The notes under the pieces are model-generated. The model did no database searches. It was not told the origin of the DNA and saw only the letters and a list, made by a program, of their open reading frames with translations. A program made the translations under genes and the position numbers. 64,000 nt of DNA from Gemmatimonadota bacterium (GTDB taxonomy: Bacteria; Gemmatimonadota; Gemmatimonadetes; Gemmatimonadales; GWC2-71-9), in the NCBI GenBank assembly GCA_016713435.1, contig JADJPD010000015.1:1-64000 (forward strand). Direction: 5' to 3'. Shown here in pieces: positions 57,358 through 64,000 of this stretch (position 1 is its first letter; each line of letters starts with the position of its first letter).

Positions 57358-57511
57358 GAATCGTCCGGGGTTGGGGGTGCGCCGGTGGTGCCGGTGGGGT
57401 GAATTTGGTGTCCGGGGCGGCCCGGGCAAGGCCGGGCACCCCGTTGAATCCTGAAACGGATGGGAGCCGTACAGGCCCCCGTTCCCGAGGACTTCCCACG
57501 CTGGAGGCTCA

Positions 57512-57907
57512 ATGTCCCGCTGGCGCCTGACCGTCCCTGTCCTGCTCGCCGTCATGGTGGCCACCCCAGCCGCCGCGCAAGCGCCGGCGACCAAGGCCCT
57601 GGGCCGGCGGCTCACCGAATGGCTGTATCTCGGGCAGGGGGACAGCATCTACGCCCACATGGATCCCGAGACGCAGAAGGGGGTGGGGAGCCCCGCCGCC
57701 TTCCAGAACTTCAAGGGGATGATCGAGGAGCAGGGCGGCTTCGAGGTGGCGATCGCCTCGGAGGAAATGGTGCCGGAGGCGGACGGGAAGTCGGTCCGCT
57801 ACGAGCGGCGGGTGCGGTTCTCCAAGGTGCCGGAGATCCCGATCCTGGTGCAGTGGGTGTTCGGGCCGGACGGGAAGGTGACGGGGTTCGACATCAACTC
57901 CGACTGA
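57512..57907 (+). CDS. Exported DUF3887-like protein
   Basis: 131 residues with a signal peptide (MSRWRLTVPVLLAVMVATPA then AAQAP) and GGAGG at 57503-57507. The mature domain (LTEWLYLGQGDSIYAHMDPE; VGSPAAFQNFKGMIEEQGGF; VPEIPILVQWVFGPDGKVTG) has the small helix-plus-sheet pattern of DUF3887/NTF2-like domains that often precede serine hydrolases. Here it stands alone, divergent from the amidohydrolase fusion. Confidence 0.75.
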   Translation: MSRWRLTVPVLLAVMVATPAAAQAPATKALGRRLTEWLYLGQGDSIYAHMDPETQKGVGSPAAFQNFKGMIEEQGGFEVAIASEEMVPEADGKSVRYERRVRFSKVPEIPILVQWVFGPDGKVTGFDINSD

Positions 57908-57917
57908 GCGGCCGCGC

Positions 57918-58760
57918 TCAGTCGGGCCGCGAGGCGAGCATGCGGCAGAAGGTGCGGAACGCCTCACGGTAGTCGGGGTGGCGGATGGCGAGGGTGGTGG
58001 GACCCTGGCGCTCGGTGCCGGGGGTGAGGGCGCAGTGATCGGCGTGCTCGACGCTGACGAAGTCCACCTCGAGCAGATGAGGGCCTGCCGGGCAGAAGGG
58101 TGCCAGGGGCGGGCCCTCGTTGTTTTTCCGGGCGGCGACGATGTCGCGCATGGCCTGGCGGATCATGAGGCCGGCCACGGCGGGCGCCACCGACTGCGCC
58201 GCGGTGCGGGCGAGCGCCACCTTCACCTCGACGCAGGCCACGCCGTCGCCGAGCAGGGCGCGGGTCTCGCGCTTCAGGGCCTGGTCGCCGGAGACGAGGG
58301 CGACGGGGACGCCGCAGGCGCCGGCCATGGCGGCGTTGAGGCCCACCTCGCCGACCGAGGTGCCGCCCAGGCGCACGTCGGTGATGCGGTCGGTGTAGGT
58401 GTGGTCGAGGATGGCCTCGGGGGTGCCGGCCTTGGCGTGGTAGCCGATGAACGCGGCGAGGTCCCAGCCGAGGTCAATGCCTTCCATCATGGACCAGGGC
58501 TTCGGCGCGCCCGAGATGAGGGCGGCGCGGCGGTCGAGCTCCTCGGCGAGGAGGTTCCGCATGGTCCAGTGACTGTCATTGACCAGGACGCGGGTGGCGC
58601 CGCCATCGAAGGCGCCGGCGATGGCGGCGTTGGCTTCCTGGGTCATGAGCCGCCGGAAGCGCGAGTACTCTCCCGCGCAGCGCGGGTCGACGGGGTTGGT
58701 CTGGTCCTCGTGCACCACGCCCGCCACGCCTTCCATGTCCACCGACAGGTAGACCTTCAT
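57918..58760 (-). CDS. M55-family D-aminopeptidase (DppA-like)
   Basis: 280 residues. The N-terminal KVYLSVDMEGVAGVV places Asp8 and Glu10 exactly as in Bacillus DppA, whose zinc ligands are Asp8, Glu10, His60, His104 and Glu133. The matching sites are VLVNDSHWTM (His), AAFIGYHAKAGT (His) and SVGEVGLNAAMAG (Glu). These decameric zinc enzymes cleave D-amino acids from short peptides, for example peptidoglycan fragments. Cytosolic, no signal. The start overlaps the PhzF stop by 4 bases. Confidence 0.92.
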   Translation of the reverse strand: MKVYLSVDMEGVAGVVHEDQTNPVDPRCAGEYSRFRRLMTQEANAAIAGAFDGGATRVLVNDSHWTMRNLLAEELDRRAALISGAPKPWSMMEGIDLGWDLAAFIGYHAKAGTPEAILDHTYTDRITDVRLGGTSVGEVGLNAAMAGACGVPVALVSGDQALKRETRALLGDGVACVEVKVALARTAAQSVAPAVAGLMIRQAMRDIVAARKNNEGPPLAPFCPAGPHLLEVDFVSVEHADHCALTPGTERQGPTTLAIRHPDYREAFRTFCRMLASRPD

Positions 58761-59551
58761 GCCAGCACTCCACGCCAGGCGGTGATGGCCTGGCCCGCGA
58801 GGAGCACGCGCTCACCGCGGATGGTGACGCGCACCTGCCCGCCACGCGCCGACGCCTGGTAGCCGAGCATGGAGTCCTTGCCGAGCCGCTGGTGCCAGTG
58901 CGGGGCGAGGGCACAGTGGGCGGAGCCGGTGACGGGGTCCTCCGGCACGCCGCACGCGGGGCCGAAGAAGCGGGAGATGAAGTCGAGGCCGCTCCCCGCC
59001 TCGGCGCGCGCGGTGACGATGACGCCCCGTCCGCCGAGCCGCGCCAGCGCGCCCATGTCGGGGGCGAGGGCGCGGAGCTCGGCCGGATCCGCCAGCTCCA
59101 CGAAGTGGTCCATGCGGTTGGCCCCGGTCCACGCCGCCGTGCGCCCCCCGAGCGCGGCCAGCAAGCCCTCCGGCGGCGGCGCCGCGACGGCCCGCTCGGC
59201 GGGGAAGTCCATCTCGATGAGGCCGCCGGCCTGGCGCGCGGTGAGGAGGCCGCTCCGGGTGTGGAAGCGGGCGGCCTGGCCGTGGGGGAGCCAGCCTTCC
59301 TGCCAGAGCACGTGCGCGCTGGCGAGGGTGGCGTGGCCGCAGAGGTCCACCTCGGTGGTGGGCGTGAACCAGCGAAGGGCGAAACCGTCGTCCTGCCGGT
59401 GGAGGAAGGCGGTCTCCGCCAGGTTCATCTCGCGGGCCACGAGGGCCATCCAGGCCGGGTCGCGCGGGCCGGGGAGGACGCAGACGGCGGCGGGATTGCC
59501 GGCGAAGGGGCGGTCGGCGAAGGCGTCGACGACGACGATCGGGTCAGGCAT
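58757..59551 (-). CDS. PhzF-family isomerase/epimerase-like protein
   Basis: 264 residues from ATG 59551. Typical PhzF sequence: VDAFADRPFAGNPAAVCVLP, MALVAREMNLAETAFLHRQD (catalytic Glu), FTPTTEVDLCGHATLASAHV and the C-terminal FFGPACGVPEDPVTGSAHCA. The family includes diaminopimelate-epimerase-like isomerases, and PhzF itself isomerises a phenazine precursor. No phenazine gene is nearby, so an amino-acid-related isomerase role with the M55 peptidase is more likely (inference). It overlaps RidA by 8 bases and the M55 gene by 4. Confidence 0.9.
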   Translation of the reverse strand: MPDPIVVVDAFADRPFAGNPAAVCVLPGPRDPAWMALVAREMNLAETAFLHRQDDGFALRWFTPTTEVDLCGHATLASAHVLWQEGWLPHGQAARFHTRSGLLTARQAGGLIEMDFPAERAVAAPPPEGLLAALGGRTAAWTGANRMDHFVELADPAELRALAPDMGALARLGGRGVIVTARAEAGSGLDFISRFFGPACGVPEDPVTGSAHCALAPHWHQRLGKDSMLGYQASARGGQVRVTIRGERVLLAGQAITAWRGVLA

Positions 59552-59936
59552 CGGGCACGATGGCGTCGGCCTCGATCTCGACGAGCATGGCCGGGTCAAT
59601 GAGGCGGGCGACCTCGACCATGGTGGCGGCGGGCCGGATGTCCCGGAACACCTCGCCATGGGCGCGGCCGATGGCCTCCCACTGGCTGATGTCGGTGACG
59701 TAGATGCGGGTGCGCACCACGTGCTCGAGGGCGGCGCCCGCCTGGGCCAGGGCGCGGCCGATGTTGGCGAGCGCCTGCTGCGCCTGACGGTAGGCGTCGC
59801 CGTGGCCCACGAGGGTGCCGTCGGGGCCGATGGCGGTGGTGCCGGCCACGTGGATGGTGCGGCCGACGCGCACGGCGCGGGAGTAGCCGACGATGGGCTC
59901 CCATGGGGCGCCACTCGAGATGTTCTGGCGGGTCAT
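59544..59936 (-). CDS. RidA-family enamine/imine deaminase
   Basis: 130 residues of the YjgF/YER057c/UK114 fold: SRAVRVGRTIHVAGTTAIGP, AYRQAQQALANIGRALAQAG, HVVRTRIYVTDISQWEAIGR (substrate-binding Arg) and the end MVEVARLIDPAMLVEIEADA. RidA proteins hydrolyse reactive 2-aminoacrylate-type enamines from PLP enzymes. First gene of the RidA-PhzF-M55 operon, consistent with handling unusual or D-amino acids. Confidence 0.9.
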   Translation of the reverse strand: MTRQNISSGAPWEPIVGYSRAVRVGRTIHVAGTTAIGPDGTLVGHGDAYRQAQQALANIGRALAQAGAALEHVVRTRIYVTDISQWEAIGRAHGEVFRDIRPAATMVEVARLIDPAMLVEIEADAIVPDA

Positions 59937-59963
59937 GCCAGCAAGCTAGCGCGGCGGGGCAGG

Positions 59964-59996
59964 CACGAAAGAGGGCCGCCCCTGGGGGCGGCCCTC
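59964..59996 (-). terminator. Terminator after the receiver gene
   Basis: Perfect GAGGGCCGCCCC (59971-59982) / GGGGCGGCCCTC (59985-59996), followed on the minus strand by TTTCGTG. It lies 23 bases after the stop of the 60020-60421 gene. Confidence 0.65.
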
Positions 59997-60019
59997 GGCA
60001 CACCGGACGTTGCGCGGCG

Positions 60020-60421
60020 CTACGCCTGCGGCGCCTCCTGCCCCTTTCGCTCCAGCAGGGCGGGGATGAGGCGCTCCAGCCGGCGGAAGGTGGGCTCGAG
60101 CTCGATGGGCTTCACGATGTAGTCCGCGATGCGGAGCTCCACCAGCTTCAGCACCAGCTCCCGGTCCTTGGCCGAGGAGATGGCCACGACGGGGAGGTCC
60201 TTGTACTCGGGGTCGGCGCGCAGCCGCTCCAGGAAGCCCACGCCGTCGAGGCGGGGCATGAAGATGTCACAGAAGACGATGACCGGCCGCTCGCGCTCCA
60301 CGATGGCCAGCCCTTCCTCCCCGTCCGACGCCTCGAGGACGTTGTGCGGGAAGAAGCGGGTCAGGAGCCGCTTGAGCAGGAGGCGAACCATCGGTTCGTC
60401 CTCGATGATGAGCGCTTTCAT
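60020..60421 (-). CDS. Single-domain response regulator (CheY-like)
   Basis: 133 residues, receiver only: MKALIIEDEPMVRLLLKRLL (acidic pair), phospho-acceptor Asp in VIVFCDIFMPRLDG, Thr/Ser position in VVAISSAKD and the Lys in YIVKPIELEP. No output domain, so it must act through protein contacts or as a phosphate shuttle. The start overlaps the stop of the hybrid kinase-like gene by 4 bases (ATGA). Last gene of the CheZ/kinase/kinase-like/receiver cluster. Confidence 0.92.
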   Translation of the reverse strand: MKALIIEDEPMVRLLLKRLLTRFFPHNVLEASDGEEGLAIVERERPVIVFCDIFMPRLDGVGFLERLRADPEYKDLPVVAISSAKDRELVLKLVELRIADYIVKPIELEPTFRRLERLIPALLERKGQEAPQA

Positions 60422-62010
60422 GTGCTCCCAGTATCGGCAGGGCGGGTCCGGTTCAGGAGCCGGCGCACCACCGCGGTGAGTTCGGCCAGGTCGTAGGGCT
60501 TGGGCAGGTAGGCGTCCGGCCGGGCGGCCTCGGCCGGCGGGGTGCTGTCTTCCTGCGTGTAGCCGCTCGTCAGCACCACGGGCAGGGCGGGGGCGCGGCG
60601 CTTGAGCTCGGCCAGCACGTCCCAGCCCGACATGCCCGGCATCTTCACGTCGAGGAGGACCAGGTCCACGGGGCCGCCCGCCGCGTGCAGCCGGAGGGCC
60701 TCGAGCCCGTCGCGCGCCTCCACGACGGTGTAGCCGCAGAGGCCGAGGGCCTGGCGGAGGGGACGGCGCACGGCGGCCTCGTCGTCCACCAGCAGGATGG
60801 TGCCGCTGCCGGTGCCGGGCTCCAGGGCGAGCGGGGGCACCGCGGTGGCGAGCGGGTCGAGGGTGCGGGGCAGGAAGACCTGGAAGACGGAGCCCACGCC
60901 GGGGGCGCTCTCCACGGTGATGCCGGCCTCGTGCTGCTGCAGCACGGTGTACGCGGTGGCGAGGCCCAGCCCCGAGCCGCGGCCGGCTTCCTTGGTGGTG
61001 AAGAACGGCTCGAAGATCCGCGGCAGCACCTCGGCGGGGATGCCGACGCCGGTGTCGCGCACCTCGAGGCGCACGAACTCGCGGCCCTGCGCGGTGGCCG
61101 GGGCGCCCTCGCCCCAGGCCCCGCCGGCCACGCGGGTGGTGGCCAGGGTGAGGATGCCGCCGTCGGGCATGGCGTCGAGGGCGTTGAGGCCGAGGCTCAC
61201 CACCAGGTCCACCAGCTGCTCCTGGTCGGCGCGGATGCGCCAGTCGCCGTGGTCCACGCGGGTCACGAGGGTGACGCGCGGGTCGAGGTCGCGCCGCAGC
61301 ACCTGGGCGGCTTCCTCGAGGACCGTGGCCGGATCGAGCGGCCGGCGGAGCCCGGGCGAGGGGCGCGCGAAGTTGAGCAGCCGGCGCACCAGGCGCGCGG
61401 CGGCGCGGGTGGCCTCCTTGGCCTCGAGCAGCTCGCGGGGCGGGACGCGGTCCTGCGACACGATGCGGAGCCGGGCCGCCTCGATGCTGCCGGTGATGGC
61501 GGCGAGCGAGTTGTTGAAGTCGTTGGCGATGCCGGCGGCGAGCGTGGCCACGGCGGCCATCTTGGCGGACTCGCGGCGCTGGGTGGCCTGGAACTCCCGG
61601 GGGCCGGTCTCCTGCACCTGCACCACCCAGCGGCAGGCGGTGCCGGAGCCGGTGAGCGGGGCCACGGTGACGTCGCAGGGCAGCTCGCGGCCGTCGGCGG
61701 TGCGGGCGCGGCAGCCGGCCAGGCGCTCGGCCGGCCCGCCGCGGCGCTCGGCGAGCCAGGGCCCGAAGCTGGGGCCGGGGAAGCCGGCGGCCGGCGGGAG
61801 GAGCAGCCGGTCGAGCGCGGTGCCGCGGAGCTGGTCCGCCGGGCGGCCGAAGAGCCGCTCGGCGGCCGGGTTGGCGTCGCGCACCAGGCCCAGCGCGTCG
61901 AGGGCCAGCACCCCGTCAGGCAATGCGGCGAGGAGCAGGCGGTCGGCGCTGGTGCCGGGGAGGTCGATGGTCGGCATCGGGAGCGGCGCGAGGGCGAGGG
62001 GCTGCGGCAT
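60418..62010 (-). CDS. Hybrid histidine-kinase-like protein lacking the phospho-acceptor His
   Basis: 530 residues. PAS (about 22-135; ALPDGVLALDALGLVRDANP), HisKA-like, HATPase and C-terminal receiver (ILLVDDEAAVRRPL, LVLLDVKMPGMSGWD, YLPKPYDLAE). The H-box reads ATLAAGIANDFNNSLAAI, with Asn163 where the phosphorylated His of HDFNN kinases stands; His-to-Asn is one base (CAC to AAC). ATP-site motifs remain (GLNALDAMPDGG, DTGVGIP, GRGSGLGLAT). It may be an ATP-binding regulatory partner of the neighbouring kinase, or the base may be a sequencing error. Coupled to the receiver gene by 4 bases. Confidence 0.88.
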   Translation of the reverse strand: MPQPLALAPLPMPTIDLPGTSADRLLLAALPDGVLALDALGLVRDANPAAERLFGRPADQLRGTALDRLLLPPAAGFPGPSFGPWLAERRGGPAERLAGCRARTADGRELPCDVTVAPLTGSGTACRWVVQVQETGPREFQATQRRESAKMAAVATLAAGIANDFNNSLAAITGSIEAARLRIVSQDRVPPRELLEAKEATRAAARLVRRLLNFARPSPGLRRPLDPATVLEEAAQVLRRDLDPRVTLVTRVDHGDWRIRADQEQLVDLVVSLGLNALDAMPDGGILTLATTRVAGGAWGEGAPATAQGREFVRLEVRDTGVGIPAEVLPRIFEPFFTTKEAGRGSGLGLATAYTVLQQHEAGITVESAPGVGSVFQVFLPRTLDPLATAVPPLALEPGTGSGTILLVDDEAAVRRPLRQALGLCGYTVVEARDGLEALRLHAAGGPVDLVLLDVKMPGMSGWDVLAELKRRAPALPVVLTSGYTQEDSTPPAEAARPDAYLPKPYDLAELTAVVRRLLNRTRPADTGST

Positions 62011-62021
62011 GGGCTCCCCGC

Positions 62022-63356
62022 TCAGGCGGAGGCGCGGCGCGCCGGGGCGGGCGCGGTGAGGGTCTCGAGCAACTGGACCAGCTCGGCCAGTTCGTACGGC
62101 TTCTCGAGCGAGGGACAGCCGGACTGCTGCAGGAACGCCTGGGTCTCACCGCGCAGCAGGTCGCCGCTGGTGAAGATGACGCGGCGGGCCATGCCGGGGA
62201 GCTCCCGGCTCAGGATGGCGAAGAACTCCTCGCCGGAGAGGCCGGGCATGCGGAGGTCGGAGACGATCGCATCGAAGGTCTCGCCCCGGAGGACGTCGAG
62301 CGCGGCCTGGGCGCAGGCCACTTCCGCCACCTGGAAGCCCTGGCGCTGCAGGAACCGGCTGACGCTCCTGCGGATCCCGGGCTCGTCGTCCACCAGGAGG
62401 ACGCGGCGGCCGGCACCCAAGTCCTGGCCGGCGGGGGCCGCGGCGGGCAGCGCGGCCACGGCGGCGGGCGGGGCGCCGTCGGTGACGGGGACCTGGCGCT
62501 CCTGGGCCGCCAGCGAGGGGAGCACGATGCGGAACACGGCACCGCCTTCGGTGCGCGCGGCCACGGTGATGTCGCCGCCCTGCGCGCGGACGAGGCCCTG
62601 GGAGATGGACAGGCCGAGGCCGGTCCCCTCGCCGGTGGGCTTGGTGGTGAAGTAGGGGCGGAAGATGGCCTCGCGCAGCTCCTCGGGGACCCCGGGGCCG
62701 TCGTCCTCGACGCCGATGACGATGCGGTCGGGACCGTCGGGGGCCAGCGTCAGGCGGATGGTCCCGAAGCCGCGGCAGGTGGTGATGGCCTGCTGCGCGT
62801 TCATGATGAGGTTGAGCAGCACCTGCTGCAGCTGGTTGGCGTCGCCGCGGAAACGGGTCCAGAGCGGGTAGCCCTCCTCGGGATCGAAGAAGGGCGCCTG
62901 CAGCGTGATGTTGTGGAGCTTGCAGTGGTGGCGCGAGAGCGCCACGGCGCGGCGCACCACGTCGGCGGCCCAGCAGAGGCGGGTCTCGGGCGGGTGGTTG
63001 CGGGCGCTGGCCAGGAGGCCGTGCACGATGTCGCCGGCGCGGCGCGCCTCGGCGAGGATGAGCTCGAGGTCCTCGCGGAGCTGGCGGATGGGCACGCCCT
63101 GGGGCGAGAGCTCGGGCGGGGCGAAGCTCGCGTCGCGCCGGCCCATGGGGGCCGGCCAGAGGCTCAGGATGGCCTGGGCGCTGGCCACGATGGTGGCCAG
63201 CGGGTTGGACAGCTCGTGCGCGATGGACGAGGCCATGTGCCCCATGAGCGCCAGCTTGTCCCGCTGGACATCGTCCAGCGGGACCTCGTCAGCGGGGCGC
63301 ACCGGGCGGTCAGGCGCGGGGACTGGCGGCGCAGCCGGGCTCGGCAGGCTGGCCAT
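62022..63356 (-). CDS. Hybrid sensor histidine kinase (HisKA-HATPase-REC)
   Basis: 444 residues from ATG 63356; a GTG at 63302 would remove the 47-base overlap with the CheZ-like gene. HisKA with His47 in MASSIAHELSNPLATIVASA, N box VLLNLIMNAQQAIT, G1 EDDGPGVPEE, G2 GEGTGLGLSISQG, then a receiver with VLLVDDEPGIRRSV, AIVSDLRMPGLSG and LEKPYELAEL. No sensor domain or membrane segment, so its input must come through a partner. It lies 11 bases before the kinase-like gene lacking its His. Confidence 0.9.
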   Translation of the reverse strand: MASLPSPAAPPVPAPDRPVRPADEVPLDDVQRDKLALMGHMASSIAHELSNPLATIVASAQAILSLWPAPMGRRDASFAPPELSPQGVPIRQLREDLELILAEARRAGDIVHGLLASARNHPPETRLCWAADVVRRAVALSRHHCKLHNITLQAPFFDPEEGYPLWTRFRGDANQLQQVLLNLIMNAQQAITTCRGFGTIRLTLAPDGPDRIVIGVEDDGPGVPEELREAIFRPYFTTKPTGEGTGLGLSISQGLVRAQGGDITVAARTEGGAVFRIVLPSLAAQERQVPVTDGAPPAAVAALPAAAPAGQDLGAGRRVLLVDDEPGIRRSVSRFLQRQGFQVAEVACAQAALDVLRGETFDAIVSDLRMPGLSGEEFFAILSRELPGMARRVIFTSGDLLRGETQAFLQQSGCPSLEKPYELAELVQLLETLTAPAPARRASA

Positions 63357-63993
63357 TGCGGGCTTGCGCGAAGGTGACGTCCACCTGCGTCTGGTCGGCG
63401 CGGGTGCGCTTCATCGTCGCGTCCGGGTTGTAGGCGAGGTGCGCGGAGTCCGCGGGCGCCTCGAGGACGGGCGCGGGCTCGGCGTCGGGGCGGAAGGCGG
63501 CGCCGAGGGTGCGGTCGAACATGGCCGCCACGGCGCCGACGCGGACCTCGAGCTCCAGCAGCGACTGGGTGACGCCCGCCAGCTGCTGGGCGGTGATGTC
63601 CTGGAACTGGAGGTGATTGTAGAGGGTGCTCACCTGATCGCGCAGGTCCTGGAAGCCGCCGGCGGCCGCCTTCTCGGCGGCCTGCTGCTCGAGGTTGTTG
63701 ATGAGCTCCAGGGAGCGGTCGAGCCCGTTCATGAGCTCGAGCGTGGCGCTCTCGGTGGTGCTGGTGACGTCGGTGAGCTTGCTCTGGGTCTCGCGGATCC
63801 GCTCCACGGCGTGGGCCTCGATGGCCTCGCGGGTGAGCCGGATGCCGCCCAGGATCTCGGTGATCTCCGCGTGGGCGCGGAGCAGCACGGTGGGCAGCTC
63901 GTCGAGGTTGCGCTGCCTGGCCAGGCGGGCCACGAGCTCGCGCACGCGGCCCTGCTGGTCCCACTGGTCGCGATGATTCTCGAGCTCGGTCAC
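63310..63993 (-). CDS. CheZ-family phosphatase (possibly cut by window end)
   Basis: 227 residues from GTG 63993; the frame remains open to the window edge, so the true start may lie outside. Mostly long helices (RVRELVARLARQRNLDELPT; ESATLELMNGLDRSLELINN) and the CheZ-like active segment STLYNHLQFQDITAQQLAGV, where the Asp and Gln of the QD-x3-Q pattern attack phospho-receivers. The C-terminal tail could bind its target. With two REC-bearing proteins and a lone receiver behind it, it probably dephosphorylates one of these receivers. No other chemotaxis gene is visible. Confidence 0.8.
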   Translation of the reverse strand: MTELENHRDQWDQQGRVRELVARLARQRNLDELPTVLLRAHAEITEILGGIRLTREAIEAHAVERIRETQSKLTDVTSTTESATLELMNGLDRSLELINNLEQQAAEKAAAGGFQDLRDQVSTLYNHLQFQDITAQQLAGVTQSLLELEVRVGAVAAMFDRTLGAAFRPDAEPAPVLEAPADSAHLAYNPDATMKRTRADQTQVDVTFAQARNGQPAEPGCAASPRA

Positions 63994-64000
63994 CAGCTGC

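Overview
The window is about 64 kb of very GC-rich bacterial chromosome, densely coded on both strands, with many ATGA/GTGA stop-start overlaps. No rRNA, tRNA, CRISPR array, intact insertion sequence or origin was seen. The gene content (orphan-type FtsX/MacB permeases, a TonB receptor with a carboxypeptidase-regulatory-like N-terminus, DUF4331 proteins, a TolB-propeller/amidohydrolase fusion, Cys-lipoproteins, NtrC-like regulators, giant Ig-like lipoproteins) points to a Gram-negative environmental lineage. Gemmatimonadota is my best guess and Acidobacteriota the alternative. This rests on family knowledge only, because there is no marker gene to settle it.

Layout. 0-3.5 kb: an envelope lipoprotein group with a DUF4331 protein split over two genes, then glycine oxidase ThiO and a small membrane protein. 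3.5-9.1 kb: a minus-strand run of hybrid histidine kinase, GT4, GT2, DUF3108, a conserved protein of unknown function and an NTF2-like lipoprotein. 9.2-14.4 kb: small hypotheticals, a class-I-amidotransferase-type hydrolase, a DUF1028 protein and a POT peptide symporter. 14.4-17.1 kb: repeats and cytochrome bd oxidase (cydAB). 17.1-25.5 kb: the four-gene ligase-associated DNA repair set (exonuclease, ATP-dependent ligase, DEXH helicase, PdeM), with a GT39-like membrane protein inside it and SodC and a DUF1499 lipoprotein upstream. 25.6-26.8 kb: a decayed stretch holding fragments of a TonB receptor and of an ArsR-type regulator whose promoter and operator survive. 26.8-33.2 kb: an orphan permease, a TonB receptor and a propeller lipoprotein. 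33.4-42.3 kb: an efflux operon (adaptor, ATPase, permease, second ATPase, DUF4350-like protein, NtrC-type regulator, NtrY-type kinase). 42.3-48.6 kb: a lipoprotein of about 2,075 residues made of Ig-like domains and five tandem units of about 226 residues. 48.6-53.3 kb: a winged-helix regulator with DUF4173 and small membrane proteins, then a Tat-exported metallophosphoesterase. 53.3-60 kb: a TPR protein, the amidohydrolase fusion, and an M55 aminopeptidase/PhzF/RidA operon. 60-64 kb: a phospho-signalling cluster (CheZ-like, two hybrid kinases, one receiver) in which one kinase lacks its phospho-acceptor histidine.

At least ten genes are interrupted by single-base indels, mostly in or beside G/C runs, while both halves keep clean family sequence. 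Uncorrected sequencing error is the most economical explanation. I therefore annotate these genes across the shift and do not call them dead. Two promoters of the form TTGACG-17-TANACT place the start codon at the predicted transcription start, which suggests leaderless mRNAs.
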